From NCBI RefSeq assembly GCF_901000735.1, contig NC_081545.1, positions 30,241,968 through 30,305,967 of the forward strand: a DNA stretch of 64,000 nucleotides, given 5' to 3'. Source of the stretch: Corylus avellana. Lineage: Eukaryota > Streptophyta > Magnoliopsida > Fagales > Betulaceae. Every line of letters begins with the position of its first letter. Within the stretch, counting starts at the first letter, position 1. The notes beneath the pieces were generated by a model. That model searched no databases and was not told the DNA's origin. It saw only the letters and a program-made list of their open reading frames with translations. A program made the translations under genes and the position numbers. This document shows positions 46,704-58,625 of this stretch, one piece after another.

Positions 46704-46710
46704 TATATAT
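46704..46710 (+). promoter_or_regulatory. possible TATA box of the MYB/SANT gene
   Basis: TATATAT in CATTATATATTTAATTC, 66 bases before the start codon at 46776. If used, the MYB/SANT gene has its own promoter within the 286 bases that follow the stop codon of the previous gene. Confidence 0.4.
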
Positions 46711-46775
46711 TTAATTCTCGAGGAACTTTCTTTCCATTGATCGCTTAGCCGTCATAGTGTTTTGATTGTAAAACC

Positions 46776-47090
46776 ATGTCAAGGGAAAGCCAATGGACGT
46801 GGGATGAAAATAAAGTGTTCGAGGATGCTCTTGCAAACTACTATGAATACATTGAAAAAGGGGAATGGGAGAAATTTGCTCCCTTGATTCCTACCAAAAC
46901 CCCTTCTCAAATATGCATGCACTTCAAACTTCTGCTCGAGGACATCGAGTTAATCGAATCGGCGACAATGGTGATGAAGCTGCTCCCCTATCACACGAAT
47001 GAGCACGTGAAGTGGGATGATTACGACGATGGTGGCAGCAATCTTAAAGAGGGAGAGGAGTCTTCTGTTGAGTTGATATTGCATGCATAA
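46776..47090 (+). CDS. single-repeat MYB/SANT protein (DIVARICATA/RADIALIS-like)
   Basis: A 104-residue single-exon frame. Residues about 5-63 form one SANT/MYB repeat: WTWDENKVFEDALANYYEY, WEKFAPLIPTKTPSQICMHF, KLLLEDIELIESATM. This is the style of the first repeat of DIVARICATA and of RADIALIS-type proteins, whose repeat often binds protein partners rather than DNA. The C-terminus is short and acidic (WDDYDDGG). The second, SHAQKYF-bearing repeat of DIVARICATA is absent, and no continuing frame was found after the stop, so it is a RADIALIS-like small protein or a truncated DIV gene. It lies only 286 bases after the stop of the unknown gene, on the same strand, and may share read-through transcription. 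Confidence 0.78.
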   Translation: MSRESQWTWDENKVFEDALANYYEYIEKGEWEKFAPLIPTKTPSQICMHFKLLLEDIELIESATMVMKLLPYHTNEHVKWDDYDDGGSNLKEGEESSVELILHA

Positions 47091-48099
47091 TGCATTGGAC
47101 GGGTTTTTGTAATTGCTAGTTCATATTGCATGACATGCATGTGCCAATTAACTAGCTAGAGACATATGCTATAAACGATGTAACTTTGCTTATCATGTTT
47201 CCCTAGCAATAAATAAATACATTTTTAGCAAGAATTGAATTGCTGTCTGTTCTAATAAAGATCGTTGCTCAATGCTAGATATGTCTAGGTAGCAATTAAT
47301 CATTGTTTCCAATCACTATAATATGTCCGTTTTCTTAAAACCCAAATAGTTTTATTATCAATAACTTTGAAGTTGTTGCTAATATTTGGGCAGGAAATTT
47401 TTTTTTGGCATGGGATGTCACTTTTTACTCTTAGTGTCAACTATAATGTTGTCTCTAAATTCTAATGGGGTTGTAAAATTAATTTTAAATAACCTTGGAG
47501 ATGTAATAGCGATATTTCGAGTTAATTGTCAATTAATTAATTTTAAAAGCATTATAAATAAGGAAACAGTAGTAATTATGCTGTCTCATGGTTGGACTTT
47601 GGCATGCAGGTTTTGAGCAGAACTTTGTGGGTTGGGCTCAAAATAGGCAGCGGGCACTAACTCTGGATTATGTATGACATCATGTGCTCATCTATCTGTG
47701 GGCCGGATTCAAACCAAAAAAAAAAAAAGGAATCAATGATGTAATGTCATAGGTGACATTGCATACGTGTACATATCAGATTTAGCAAATGTTTTCTCGT
47801 CTCTTTCCTTCGGAAAATAATTTTAAGTAGCTGATTTTCTTCAATTAAAAAAATTAAAAAAAAAAAAGTAGTTTTTTTCTTCAGCAAATTAAACAATAAA
47901 ATTAAGATCAAAATTTTCTGGAATTTTTACGGTATTTTACTAAGTAAATTTTTTTCAAGTTTTAATTATTCGTTTAAAATTCAATGATTAAGATTTTTTC
48001 AAATCAACTATTATCAACAATTATCACCTTAGTCTTTACATAAATCTACGAGAGAATCTTCACAAAACTCTCTTAAATTATCACGTGTTTTGAAATAAT

Positions 48100-48293
48100 C
48101 AGTGGCGGAGCCACTTAAGGTTTTGGGAGTACGGTAAGCTTTTTTAATTTCTTTTATTTCCTACCCAAGTTTCACATGACACTCCAAAAAATAGAATTTT
48201 TTTTTTCTCTATCTTACTTACACAAATTACCATTCGGCACTCTAAAAAAATTTTAGTGATACCCCTAATATCAATTGTCTGACTTCACCACTG
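48100..48293. mobile_element. hAT-type non-autonomous element, 194 bp
   Basis: It starts CAGTGGCGGAGCCAC and ends GACTTCACCACTG, whose reverse complement CAGTGGTGAAGTC matches the start with two changes. The flanks are GAAATAAT (48092-48099) and AAAATAAC (48294-48301), an 8-bp duplication with two differences. Same family as 58626-59111. Confidence 0.75.
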
Positions 48294-50467
48294 AAAATAA
48301 CCTTTTAAAATTTTAAAAACTCTTAATTATAATCATCGAACTTCTAATTTAATACAGTTTTTGTACGTAAATGAAAAGAAAATAATAAACTCAAGTACCC
48401 TCCAAATTTAGAATGATCCGTAAATTCTTAAACCTTTTAGAACTTTTTTTTTTTTTTGGTTTATGTTATTGAAAAGAGTTGTACCCAACTAAAAGCATAG
48501 GCTGCAAAGTGCAAACCCAAAAAGAAGCCTATATTTTAGCTTTATCCGAACAAATGAAAGTTGGTAAAAAAAGGTACCAAGTACGTGTGCACCGACGTGT
48601 TAATAAACATGATTGACACATGTTTGTCACCGACAAATCCAATCGATAACCTCAAAGACTATGTTTAAGTGTTTAGGTGTCAAGTGTTGATTTATAAAAT
48701 GGAAGCAAATGATCCATCGATGATCTCAATTCAATTGGGTGCCACCCAAAACATATTGTCTCCCCACAATTAAGATGCTACATGCCGATTACAGGAACAA
48801 TGTAGAAGGATATATATAAATATATATATAATTGATGTGGTTGCTGCTAGAAGATAAGGTTTTTGTTTAGAAACTGATGGGGCATGAATTTCCATGAACA
48901 AAATCAGAATACGCAAGCTTTCGAATATTCATCATCATGAGAGAAAGTGATGTATAAACAAAAGTCCCCAAAGAGGCTACTCAAATTCCTTTGTGGGGCT
49001 CTCGTAGTTTCTTCTCCTCTCAAATATTTTTGCTGCGGTGGCAACCAGCCAGCTTTATAAACCTTTTGGACCCATTAGTGTTCCACACTAGTAAAACCAC
49101 TTACACTGTTACACATCATGAGCCTGCAAAGGTGGTGGATCTTAATAGTAAAACACACCTCATCATCCAAATTTAGGTTAATAATTTAACAATTATTACA
49201 TAATATTGACGTAACACTTCAAATAATTAAATATTTTTATTATTATTATTATTTAGAAATGTCATGTCAACAGGCAGGAGGAGACGATCAACTGTAACTA
49301 CTCTATCTGGACGTGTTTGCCTAATATATGTTGAAAATTGCTCAAAATGGGCTTAAATGATGGAAACCACAGTAACTCTTGTATGAATAATTATTCATTA
49401 CAAAGAGTCGAACTCACATCCTATCTCATAAAAAAAAAAAAAAAAAAAATCTGAGACCAATGAATTACCACCCACATGAATTAGGATCCCCTCCAGTCTA
49501 TTTAAACAAAATAATATCCTCTTAATTATAATGAAAGGATATTTTTATCGGATATTGTCCAACAAAAATACCATTTTATTATAACTAACTAAATATTGTA
49601 TATAATTTATTGAGCGATGAGAAGAGAAAGAAACAACGTAGGTACTACGTTGATATGACGTCACTTTCGACAGTTGCTTAAGTCATTCTCTTATAAGAGA
49701 GAGAGAGAGCCCCTTTTATTTTCTGATTTGTAAAAGCGGAATCCTGCAACAACCATACCTTTAACCTTTTCCACTAGGATGACAAAAGCATTTGAAAGCA
49801 ACCAAGTGTCACTTTGTGATTGGTCAGTTCGAATTCCAGAGTATTCCATGAAGGGATGGAAAATACTGTATTAGGTTTCAACTTTAATGGGCGGTAGCAG
49901 GAGTGAGTATGCACTCATTGGTGCGTTGATTCTGTTTACTCATAATGAAGTGATGCAAAAGAAGAGGGACCCAAAATCCCACTATCAACCCCATTGGTAC
50001 CGACGCGCGTGCTGCGACGGGCCTATAATTTGATCGGCGACCGCCCCACCCTAGAAACCACTGTAGCTAGCGTGCTGCCATTCCCATTCCTTGACACGTT
50101 GCCCTATCCCATGAGGCCATGAGCCATAAAGCGTTAAAGCCATGGCTCTCATAAATTATCCTCTCCCTTCTGAAAACAAAAATATTTGCCAACCCCTCTT
50201 GTCTTTAATAAACAAAGCTGCCAAATGGCTATCGTCAGCTTCTTCTTCTTCTTGAGCTTTCCTCCACTATACCTCCTCCTTTTTTTCCCTTTCTATTTCT
50301 CACAATTTGTATATAAGGAGGCAATAATTATTGAAGGCGACACTCTACTTTACACATGTATTTTTATTTCTATTTTTGTGGTGCACTTTATATCCTTCAA
50401 CTCGTGCATTTGTTAATTATTTCTTTCGTCTTTTTCGTTGCTTATAATTTGATCATAAGACCCTCCA

Positions 50468-50477
<10 letters not shown>

Positions 50478-50502
<25 letters not shown>
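50478..50502. repeat. AT microsatellite
   Basis: About a dozen AT units in gene-free DNA. Confidence 0.85.
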
Positions 50503-50507
<5 letters not shown>

Positions 50508-50865
50508 GTCCACGATACCATGACGAAGCTGCTCATGGTTAATGGAGACAAATCAAATCCAAGATAAGAGAGAAAATATGTGCTTCTAGAGTGGCTGATC
50601 ATGGATGTTTTCATGAATTAATTTCACATGATCTTCTCTGTAATCCACTAACTGGTTAATAATGTTTCATAAATAAGACAGTCAAATGCATAATGAGTAC
50701 TTCTTGCATTAATAGGCCAACAACATGGTACAAAATGGGCATTCAAATTCTAGGGAATCAATTAACATAATTTGTCACAATTAATGAAACTCTGAGAGAT
50801 TAGCTGCAACATTAAACTATACATGTTACATATATATTCGTAGAACTAATCAACTATATTTGGAT

Positions 50866-51044
50866 GAGAAATGCTATAATGCAATAAAATGATCATTTTT
50901 TGCCCATAAAGTGTTAGGTGACAAGAGATCATAGGCCTCATCTATAATTATTATGGCCTCACCCACTGATAAGCCTATAACTTCTTACCACCTAAGACTT
51001 TTATGGATAAAAAATGGTTATTTTATTGCACTATAGCATGTCTC
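50866..51044. mobile_element. 179-bp foldback MITE, Mutator-like (perfect 9-bp target duplication)
   Basis: The left end GAGAAATGCTATAATGCAAT and the reverse complement of the right end, GAGACATGCTATAGTGCAAT, match at 18 of 20 positions, and the arms pair on through AAAATNANCATTTTTT and CCATAAA to TTAGGTG, about 55 bases per arm. TATTTGGAT occurs exactly at 50857-50865 and 51045-51053. Confidence 0.9.
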
Positions 51045-51053
51045 TATTTGGAT

Positions 51054-51478
51054 TTAGCCTCATATATACCAACCTAGGACGTGCACCCAGTTGAGTGCTT
51101 TTTATAAGAGAGAGAAACTGTTTACACAAAGAGATGTGGTTGGTGTCATTTTCCTACATGTACATCTTTTATCATTTAAAAAAAAAGAAGTTTACTATTA
51201 GATCTATGATGACCTATACGTGAGTCACACATATTCAATTGTAGATGTAAAATGTGTAGGAAAATAAAACCATATATACCGTCCATTTTAGTCGGCCTAA
51301 TAACATAATCTTAATCATTATTTTACCTATACAAAGAGAATCGCTACAAAAGCGTAGGGAAGCACTCAACATCAATTCATAGATATTTATGTTTTTCTTC
51401 CTTTTACTCTTTTCTTTTTTACTATTTCTATTTCCTTCTCTCTTTTGCTTTCTCTTTCTTTACGCTTTATTATGAATT

Positions 51479-51525
<47 letters not shown>

Positions 51526-54500
51526 AGAATAGATAATAAAATGAAAAGCACATTTGAAAAGCCATCAACTTAGCAGAAATTGAGAGAATCTGTGTTTGTG
51601 AATGTTTTTAGAATCGTCAAAGCAGCAGTTATTAATTCGAAACTCAGTTCACATAAAGCTAGACAGAATCTACAAAATTGGGTCCCACAAAAAACAAAAC
51701 ATCCGTCCTAATCATGGGACTCTCTTGATGGTTCAAATGACAAGGATGTTATCATAAGAAAAAAGGAAATCACAAAGTGGGAACACAGATTGCTTCATAC
51801 TGACCTCATGTACTACATCACAACTGCCTTTGACTTGGATGGACTTCACAGACTCTGACAGCTACACGTGTATACTCGCTCCTGCATTTATACGCTGTCT
51901 CGCACCCATCGTATCCGTTTTCAGCATTCTCTTTCCGCGTCCTCTGTGGACGCGTTTGTCGGCGTGTGGACATGAAAGCCTCCCACCACGACTTTGCTCC
52001 TTCAGGGACCCGCATTTTGCCTCTATTAACTTAAAGTCAGAGTTGATTATCCCACGCGCACTATGTGTTTGGTTGGCCCACCGCCTGTCCCACAGGATAT
52101 GCCGATATGGGCCTTTCTTCAGGGTTCAGACAACCAGATGAGGACACGATGATGTGTTTTGTCCCGAGTTGGACCTCCTCAACCCATAAAGTCTTATAAA
52201 ACATCAAGCACATTAATCTAAGTATTTCAACTTTGGTTTTTATATTCTTCTCATTTTTGTTCATCTTCCTATAGGTGAATGGGCCTTTAGTTGTTAAGGA
52301 TACGAGCTTTTGTTTCGAGAGCACGTCAAATAACATGATAATTTAAGAGTTTAAAGTAAAATTAAAAAAAAAAAACAAAAAAAATCGCATTTTTTCTACG
52401 GGTTAGTTTGTTGAAAATTGATGTTGATTTATAACTTGACAACTAATTGTTTGGAATTTGAATAAATTGAATCATTGACGATTGGGATAACTTAAAAAAG
52501 TGTGAACCCGAGGAAATTAAACACGTAAGTCATAATGACATGTTTGTCTTGACTACTAGGTCTGAGTTGACGTGTCGCTCTCTAGGAGTGCCACTTGTTG
52601 TCTGAGTTGAATGTTTTTTTATGTAAATGAGGATTATGGAAGTAGAATCTGTGTTGAACTGGATTGAGAATGATGCGCATGATGCTGTGAACACACAGTA
52701 AACCACCCAAATTAATGGGACAATTTTAGGACAAATATAAATGGGTATGCCCAAAACTATCACATCAACCTCGGCCCTTTCTCTCTCTATATATAACTTT
52801 AATAAGGTCGTGCGTAAACGGGACGTTTTGCACCTTTCAATAAGAAATAGGTACATCAGCTTAAAAATAAAAATAAAAAACACTTCACACCAAATAATTT
52901 ATATTCTCTTTTTTTTTTTTCTTTTTTTTAATTTATATTCTCTTAAGTCTTCACAAAATACATCATAAACAAAATATTAATTGACAAAACTACCGAAACC
53001 ACCGTTTTTGTTGGTTTTGAAAACTCTAGCATCAGGAGGGTTCAGAACTGGGTGGAGGGTTCAGTAGTGGGTGGTGGGCGTTGGGTTATAATGAATAGAA
53101 AAATCCATAAAATTGATCTGAATTAAATATATAGTGTTTTCATTTTCATTGTATTTAGTGTTTTTACCTAATGTATCAAATTTCTATTGAATAGTTGAGT
53201 TTTACACCATATCATGATAGAATGAACTATATATATCTTTTATCCCATCAATTCTATAATAAAATTCCACATTTGGTATCAAATCAATTAACTTTAGGCT
53301 TTCGACCTGAAAAGAAAGAAAGCAACCAATAAGTCACCAAACGATTTAAGGGAAGGAAATTACTCATTAGATAAGTATTTGGAAAATTCAAATTTGAGAA
53401 GGGGCCAGCTTGCATCTTTTTCAGAGCAGGAAACGAGTAGAAAGAAAGGAAAGGAAATTAAGGAAAAAGAGAGGTGGGATATTTATGGCCAAGAAGAGGC
53501 CTATTTTGTTGTGTTGTATATAGGAGTCGTTGGTGCAAATACAAAGAATGTTATCTATCCAGTCATATTGATAACATTCTTTTTGGCTCATCTCTCCACT
53601 AAAAGGGTATATAAATAGACGAAGGGACCATCAAGTATTGTGATTTGTCATAGCTCTCTCTTTATTATTATTATTTTTCTTCTTTATATTTTGGTGGACT
53701 CTTTCGTTTTTTAATTGTTAACTTATTGTATGGACATGATTCCAATAAATAAATAAAAAATTATAGTTTATAATAAAAATGTACTTATCTTTTTTTTTTT
53801 TTAAGCATATACAAGGGAAGCAAGAGGGAAAATATATCCAAAAAAAAAAAAAATCTAAAATTTATTGAGAAAATTGCCCAACTCAATAGATTCTTAGCTC
53901 GACGTCCAAGAAAATGACCGCCTTACACGACAATTTGTGGGACAATCTAAAGGAAAAACTATCAAAGACTCGCAAAGGTCAATTTGATAATTTTCCCAAA
54001 TAGTAATGATTTATTATTGATTAGAAAGACTTTGCAACAGATCTTTTACTCACTCAAATTTAACAAGAAAGGTCAAACTCAATTGTATTATTATGGCCAT
54101 ATTTTCAAAACTTACATGGACGTATGTATGTATAGAAAGATCGATGCTCCAAAAGCATGCCATGAGAGAAAGAGGTGATTGCAAATTGCAACGATAAGAC
54201 AGTGGCCACTTGGCAATTTATTCTTCTCCTACCAGAACACATGTACATGTGGTCTTCTTGTCCCGTCACTTGGGTGATTATACGAGTGAAGGCCCCACCA
54301 AATACTGATGATGTTATCACATGTAACTTCTTTAAGGAGAAAGCAAATATGATTAGACTCATCAGTTGGACCATAAACCATGTATTGTAATTCGTAAGGA
54401 CCCCCTCTATGATTATTGATTAACAAACGAGGATGTCTACGGCTACGTATATTCTCATGTGTTTTATTTTTTTTGCGCTTGTACTTTGGTAGTTAGAAAA

Positions 54501-55065
54501 AAAGAAGAAGAAGAGGTGTTAATATGGTATAAAATCTATTATTGAATCAAATAATAAATGAAAAAATATGTAATATGATGTTAAAAAATGAACGCAGGAG
54601 AGTATACGTAGCATTTCTCTTAATAAAATGGTGTTCCTCAATTCTTTCCCTTTACATATTATTATATTTTTAGATGGTATAATAGTATTTCATTTTTAAA
54701 TAAGTAGGAGTTTCCAATTCAATCACCATAGATGCGGGATTATTTTTTTTATTGTCAAATACGGGGATTTATAAGATATTAGACATTCAATCTTCGGTAA
54801 GGAAAAAATTGTTTTTTTTAGTGTACTAGTCATACGATGGTTTGGTAACACCATAACTTTTTTAAATTTAATGCTTAAGTTTTTATGCAATTTCAATTTC
54901 AATATATAATTGGGTCTTTAAGTTTTTCTTTGGTTTCAAATGGATCCCTCCATCAACCTATCGTCTAATTAATTAACAGCATGTCATGTCCGACTAATTA
55001 ATCAATGACATGTGGCTCTTGTTTGATGCGTTATATCCACTATACATGATATATTTATAATTTTA
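51054..55065. other. gene-free AT-rich DNA
   Basis: No supported gene. Holds an AT microsatellite (51482-51522), a pair of 19-bp tandem units beginning GAGGGTTCAG (53036-53073), A/T runs and overlapping short frames on both strands without recognisable domains (51818-52336, 54105-54426). Confidence 0.55.
51482..51522. repeat. AT microsatellite, about 20 units
   Basis: Uninterrupted AT dinucleotides. Confidence 0.9.
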
Positions 55066-55864
55066 AAGGATAAATGCATAATCAGTCCTTGTGATTGGCC
55101 TAAATTACAAAACGCTCTTTGTGGTATCAAAATTTAACTCAGAGGTTCTTGGAGTATGCCAAAAAAACGATTTAGTCTCTGTAGTCAAATTATGTTAAAA
55201 AACTTGACAAATTCCGTTAGTTGCCACATCATCACTAATAAAATGGTGACACGTGTTGCTCTTAATAAAAAAAATATAAATATATTAAATATATAAAAAT
55301 AAAAAACTAAAAAATAATTTTTTAATAAAAAACAAAAAAAAAAAAGAAAAGGGTGGCATGTGAGCCACCCCAGCCGCCACCCCTAGATGCGAGCCACCCC
55401 GGCCAACAAATCTAGTGGTTCTTTATTATTGTAGATCCTGCACTACTAACTTTTTCCTCTGCAACTGCAAATGCTGATTCGGTTTTCTCTGAAACCTGAA
55501 ATTTCTGATCCACTTATCGTACTTTATCACCGACCACATAAGCTCCAACGCTTATTTTCTCACACTGAACCTGATTTTTTGGTCAATGGAAGCAACTTTA
55601 GTTGTGGCCGTTGAAGATAACCGGTGCTTCTCATCAAAGGTCTTTTCTTTATTGACTGCATCTTTGCCTAAGATAAAGCCCTTAGCAAGCATAGTGCTAA
55701 CCACATCATCCTCCAACTTCCTAAAAGTAGATTCAACACCACCTGGAGTTTTATTTTTTGTTGCTTGCAGAGTTCTGAAAAAATCGGGCCAGGGTCACTC
55801 AGCAGATCTAGGGGTGGCGGCAAGGCTAGGGTGGCTTCCGGTTGGGCAGCTCCTCCTTTGCTTC

Positions 55865-55897
<33 letters not shown>

Positions 55898-56111
55898 TTA
55901 TATTTTTTTTATTAAGAGAAATATGTGTCACTATTTTATTGATGCTGATGTGGCAACTAACGGAATCTGTTAAATTTTCTTAACAGAATCTGATTACATA
56001 GACTAAATCATTTTTTTAGCATACTCTAAGGACCTCTAAGTTCATTTTAATACCATATTGAGCGTTTTGTAATTTAGGTTAATCACAAAGACTGATTATA
56101 CATTTATCCTT
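55066..56111. mobile_element. foldback element carrying a host gene fragment (Pack-MULE-like)
   Basis: The left arm from AAGGATAAATGCATAATCAG matches the reverse complement of the right arm, AAGGATAAATGTATAATCAG, and stays paired through CCTAAATTACAAAACGCTC, AAAACGATTTAGTCT, CCGTTAGTTGCCACATCA, and TTAATAAAAAAAATATAAAT, over 200 bases per arm, then through a GGGTGGC-rich block on each side (55350-55404 and 55790-55857). Between the arms lies a broken BPA1-like gene piece on the minus strand. No transposase is present. The outer target duplication could not be fixed because both flanks are A/T-rich, so the superfamily is inferred from the shared GC core with the 9-bp-duplication element at 57216. 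Confidence 0.8.
55412..55746 (-). pseudogene. captured fragment of a BPA1-like (ACD11 binding partner) gene
   Basis: On the minus strand the frame reads RKLEDDVVSTMLAKGFILGK, DAVNKEKTFDEKHRLSSTAT, TKVASIDQKI, then after a one-base shift SEKISVGAYVVGDKVR, a stop, VDQKFQVSEKTESAFAVAEE, KVSSAGSTIIKNH. This is the middle to C-terminal part of plant BPA1-type RRM proteins (binding partners of the cell-death regulator ACD11), beyond the RRM. No intron is seen across the piece. One frameshift, one stop and missing ends make it non-coding as protein. It sits between the arms of the foldback element at 55066-56111. Confidence 0.83.
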
Positions 56112-56171
56112 AAAATAATTATACCATATGACACATATAATAGTTACAAGACGCGTCAAATAAGAGTTGCA

Positions 56172-56173
<2 letters not shown>

Positions 56174-56211
<38 letters not shown>
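56174..56211. repeat. AT microsatellite, about 19 units
   Basis: Uninterrupted AT dinucleotides just beyond the Pack-type element. Confidence 0.9.
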
Positions 56212-56214
<3 letters not shown>

Positions 56215-57206
56215 AATCTTATGGACGTAATGAATGACGGAGGGTGATTACATGGAGCCGGAGGAATATTTAAAATAAAACAAAATAAAATAAAATAATC
56301 CCGGTAAGACAAGAAGAGCAGGAAAGAGTGTGAACGCAATGGTGGAAGTCAGAAAGAGAGAGAGAAGTGGCCCATTACCATAAAACATGGCCTACTCTCA
56401 TTTTGAAAGCAAAAAGAGTGAGAGAGCCACAACTCACTGTCTTTGAATGGATGCTTTTAATTATTTATAATCAATTCTTCAATCGCTTATGAACTTAAAT
56501 ATCGGACAATTTTTGTTTTTGTTTTTATGGATAGCTTTCTCACGCGGTTTGGTGGTCATACATAAGCGCAAGGCATAAATATTCGGCGTAATTAATGTGG
56601 TGTCACGAAAGTGAAGTGATGGCATGTACGAGTACATAACAAGTTGGCCGGGGTCAATTATCCTCCCAAACTGCCGCCAAACTTAAAAGCATCTCGCCCC
56701 CACCCACTTGTTCAACTCTATTACAATTATAAAGAAGAATTGTAATATGAGCAACCAATTGCAATGAATCTTAATTCCACTTAAAAGACTTTCTAAAAAG
56801 GTTGCAAGCAAACAAAAAATGGAAAATAACCATTTTTGTCAAAAGTGTGAATGTATTATTGGATGTTATTTATAGCTCTTCCAACTTGAAAATATATGAT
56901 TATTGTTCGTCAATATGTGTATATGTTAACTAACTAAACATAATTTCTAGCTAGGTTGATGTTTTGTAGTTGTTTTATGTTAATAATTTAATCTTGACCG
57001 TTGATTAAACTATAGTATACATACTGCATGTAAGCTAAATCCTATATATATATATATATATTGAATAGTGAAAGTAGATTATTAAAATAGTGAGACTGCT
57101 GAAGTGCTATAAAAAAGTAAATTATTAAGTGAGTAAAATTTGATGAAGTTGCTAAAAATGCTCTGAGGAAGCCGCTCTTACACTGAAAAGGACAATGAGA
57201 TGATAA
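56212..57206. other. gene-free AT-rich DNA between two foldback elements
   Basis: Contains an AAAAT pentamer run near 56272-56297 and a TA run near 57045-57060. No gene, RNA gene or element border identified. Confidence 0.5.
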
Positions 57207-57215
57207 AAATTATAA

Positions 57216-57785
57216 GGGTTAAGTACCTAATACCTCCCTGGGGTTTAGGAACTTTATTTTTACCCCCACGGGGTTTCATTTTTATCACAGGACCCCCCTG
57301 AAGTTTTGATAAAGGACCAACTTAGTCCATCCGTTAGTTAACCGTTAAGATTGACACGTAGACCAATCATATGTTGACACGTAGCACCTATTTAATTTTT
57401 TTAATTTATTTTTAAAATTAAAAAAAATGCATATTTAAAATAAAAAAAAAATTTAAAGAAAAAAAAAGGAAAAAGATTGGGGGTGGCCGAGCCACCCCCT
57501 TAGCCATTTGGGGGTGGCCAGACCACCCCCATGGCCAAAGCTCGGCCACCCCCAAATGGCCGAGCCACCCCCAATATTTTTCCTTTTTTTTTTAATTAAA
57601 AAAAATTAATTAGGTGCCACGTGTCAACATATGATTGGTCCACGTGTCAGTCCTAACGGTCAACTAACGGATGGAATAAGTTTGTCCTTTATCAAAACTC
57701 CAGGGGGGTCCTGTGATAAAAATGAAACTCGAAGGAGGTAAAAATAAAGTTCCTAAACACCAAGGAGGTATTGGCTACTTAACCC
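57216..57785. mobile_element. 570-bp foldback element, Mutator-like (perfect 9-bp target duplication)
   Basis: The left end GGGTTAAGTACCTAATACCT and the reverse complement of the right end, GGGTTAAGTAGCCAATACCT, open arms of about 175 bases that pair through TTTAGGAACTTTATTTTTAC, TTTCATTTTTATCACAGGAC, CCATCCGTTAGTT and CAATCATATGTTGACACGT. The centre (57478-57575) is GC-rich with GGGGGTGGCC words in both directions. AAATTATAA stands exactly at 57207-57215 and 57786-57794. No coding capacity. Confidence 0.92.
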
Positions 57786-58625
57786 AAATTATAAAAAGTA
57801 AAAGAGCTTATGCCACGGGGTAGGCGACAAACACAGCAGGGTTTGTGTTTACCCAGCGGAACAAAGTCTTATACAATATGCACCATGATCCCCTCGATGA
57901 ACTATTCTTTAATGTGGACCATATATTTAAAATATTAATGACTTAATTTTTTTAAAATTATTATTTATCTCTAAAATAGAAATCTAAATTCTATTGGTTA
58001 ATTGATATTGAGTTCTAATTTTCTTAATCAACGAAAATATTAATTATTGAGTTTTAGAGACTAAAGATAATTAAATACAAAATCTTGTACTTTACTTTGA
58101 CATTACATTTAAATATTTGCATAATTTTAAAATCAAAACTAATAAAAACTGAGAGCAAAAGTGGGAAATTTTCCACGAATTAATAAAAATTTGATGGAGT
58201 AATGCCGCGTTAGAATAAATATTCTTTTAATTTCTCACAAAAAGATAAAGAGTTGTATTACATTCTCATCACACAATTATTTTATTGGATTAATTATTAT
58301 TATTTTTTTTTCTCATTGAATTTTTCAGGGTCAGCAAAGCGGATTTGCGTTACAAGTCAACGGCACACAAAACAGGGACCTCTTTTTCGGACGCCAGCGG
58401 ATTTGCGTTAGGGTTCACTTTGCCTGGATGTACGGACAACGTTGATTTATATGTGCCATACTGTAGTCTGTGTATTATTATTATCTGTTTTGTTGTGTTC
58501 TTCCAAAGTCAACCTCTTGAGAGTGTATCTTTTCTAAGTCTCCAAAGGGTTTTATTAAATAAAAATGCTACGCAAATCATTTCTGCTTTTATATATATAT
58601 AAGAAAATGTTAAGGTCACAACATA

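Larger units (their letters stand above)
47091..50865. other. gene-free AT-rich DNA
   Basis: No supported gene. Contains a hAT-type element at 48100-48293, A runs (49430-49450) and an AT microsatellite at about 50478-50502 further on. Short frames (for example 47386-47616, 48991-49176, 50186-50416) have no known domain and are rich in Phe/Leu, as expected of AT-rich noise. Confidence 0.6.

Noticed and set aside
51818..52336. Overlapping short frames on both strands in a less AT-rich patch
   Set aside because: No conserved motif, no splice-linked partner exons, and similar open frames on opposite strands indicate composition rather than coding.
53275..53295. TTTGGTATCAAATC as a Copia primer-binding site
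   Set aside because: Too short and mutated, with no LTR border or partner nearby.
55586..55915. 109-codon plus-strand frame in the foldback element
   Set aside because: The recognisable homology (BPA1-like) is on the minus strand. The plus frame runs into poly-T and the element arm.
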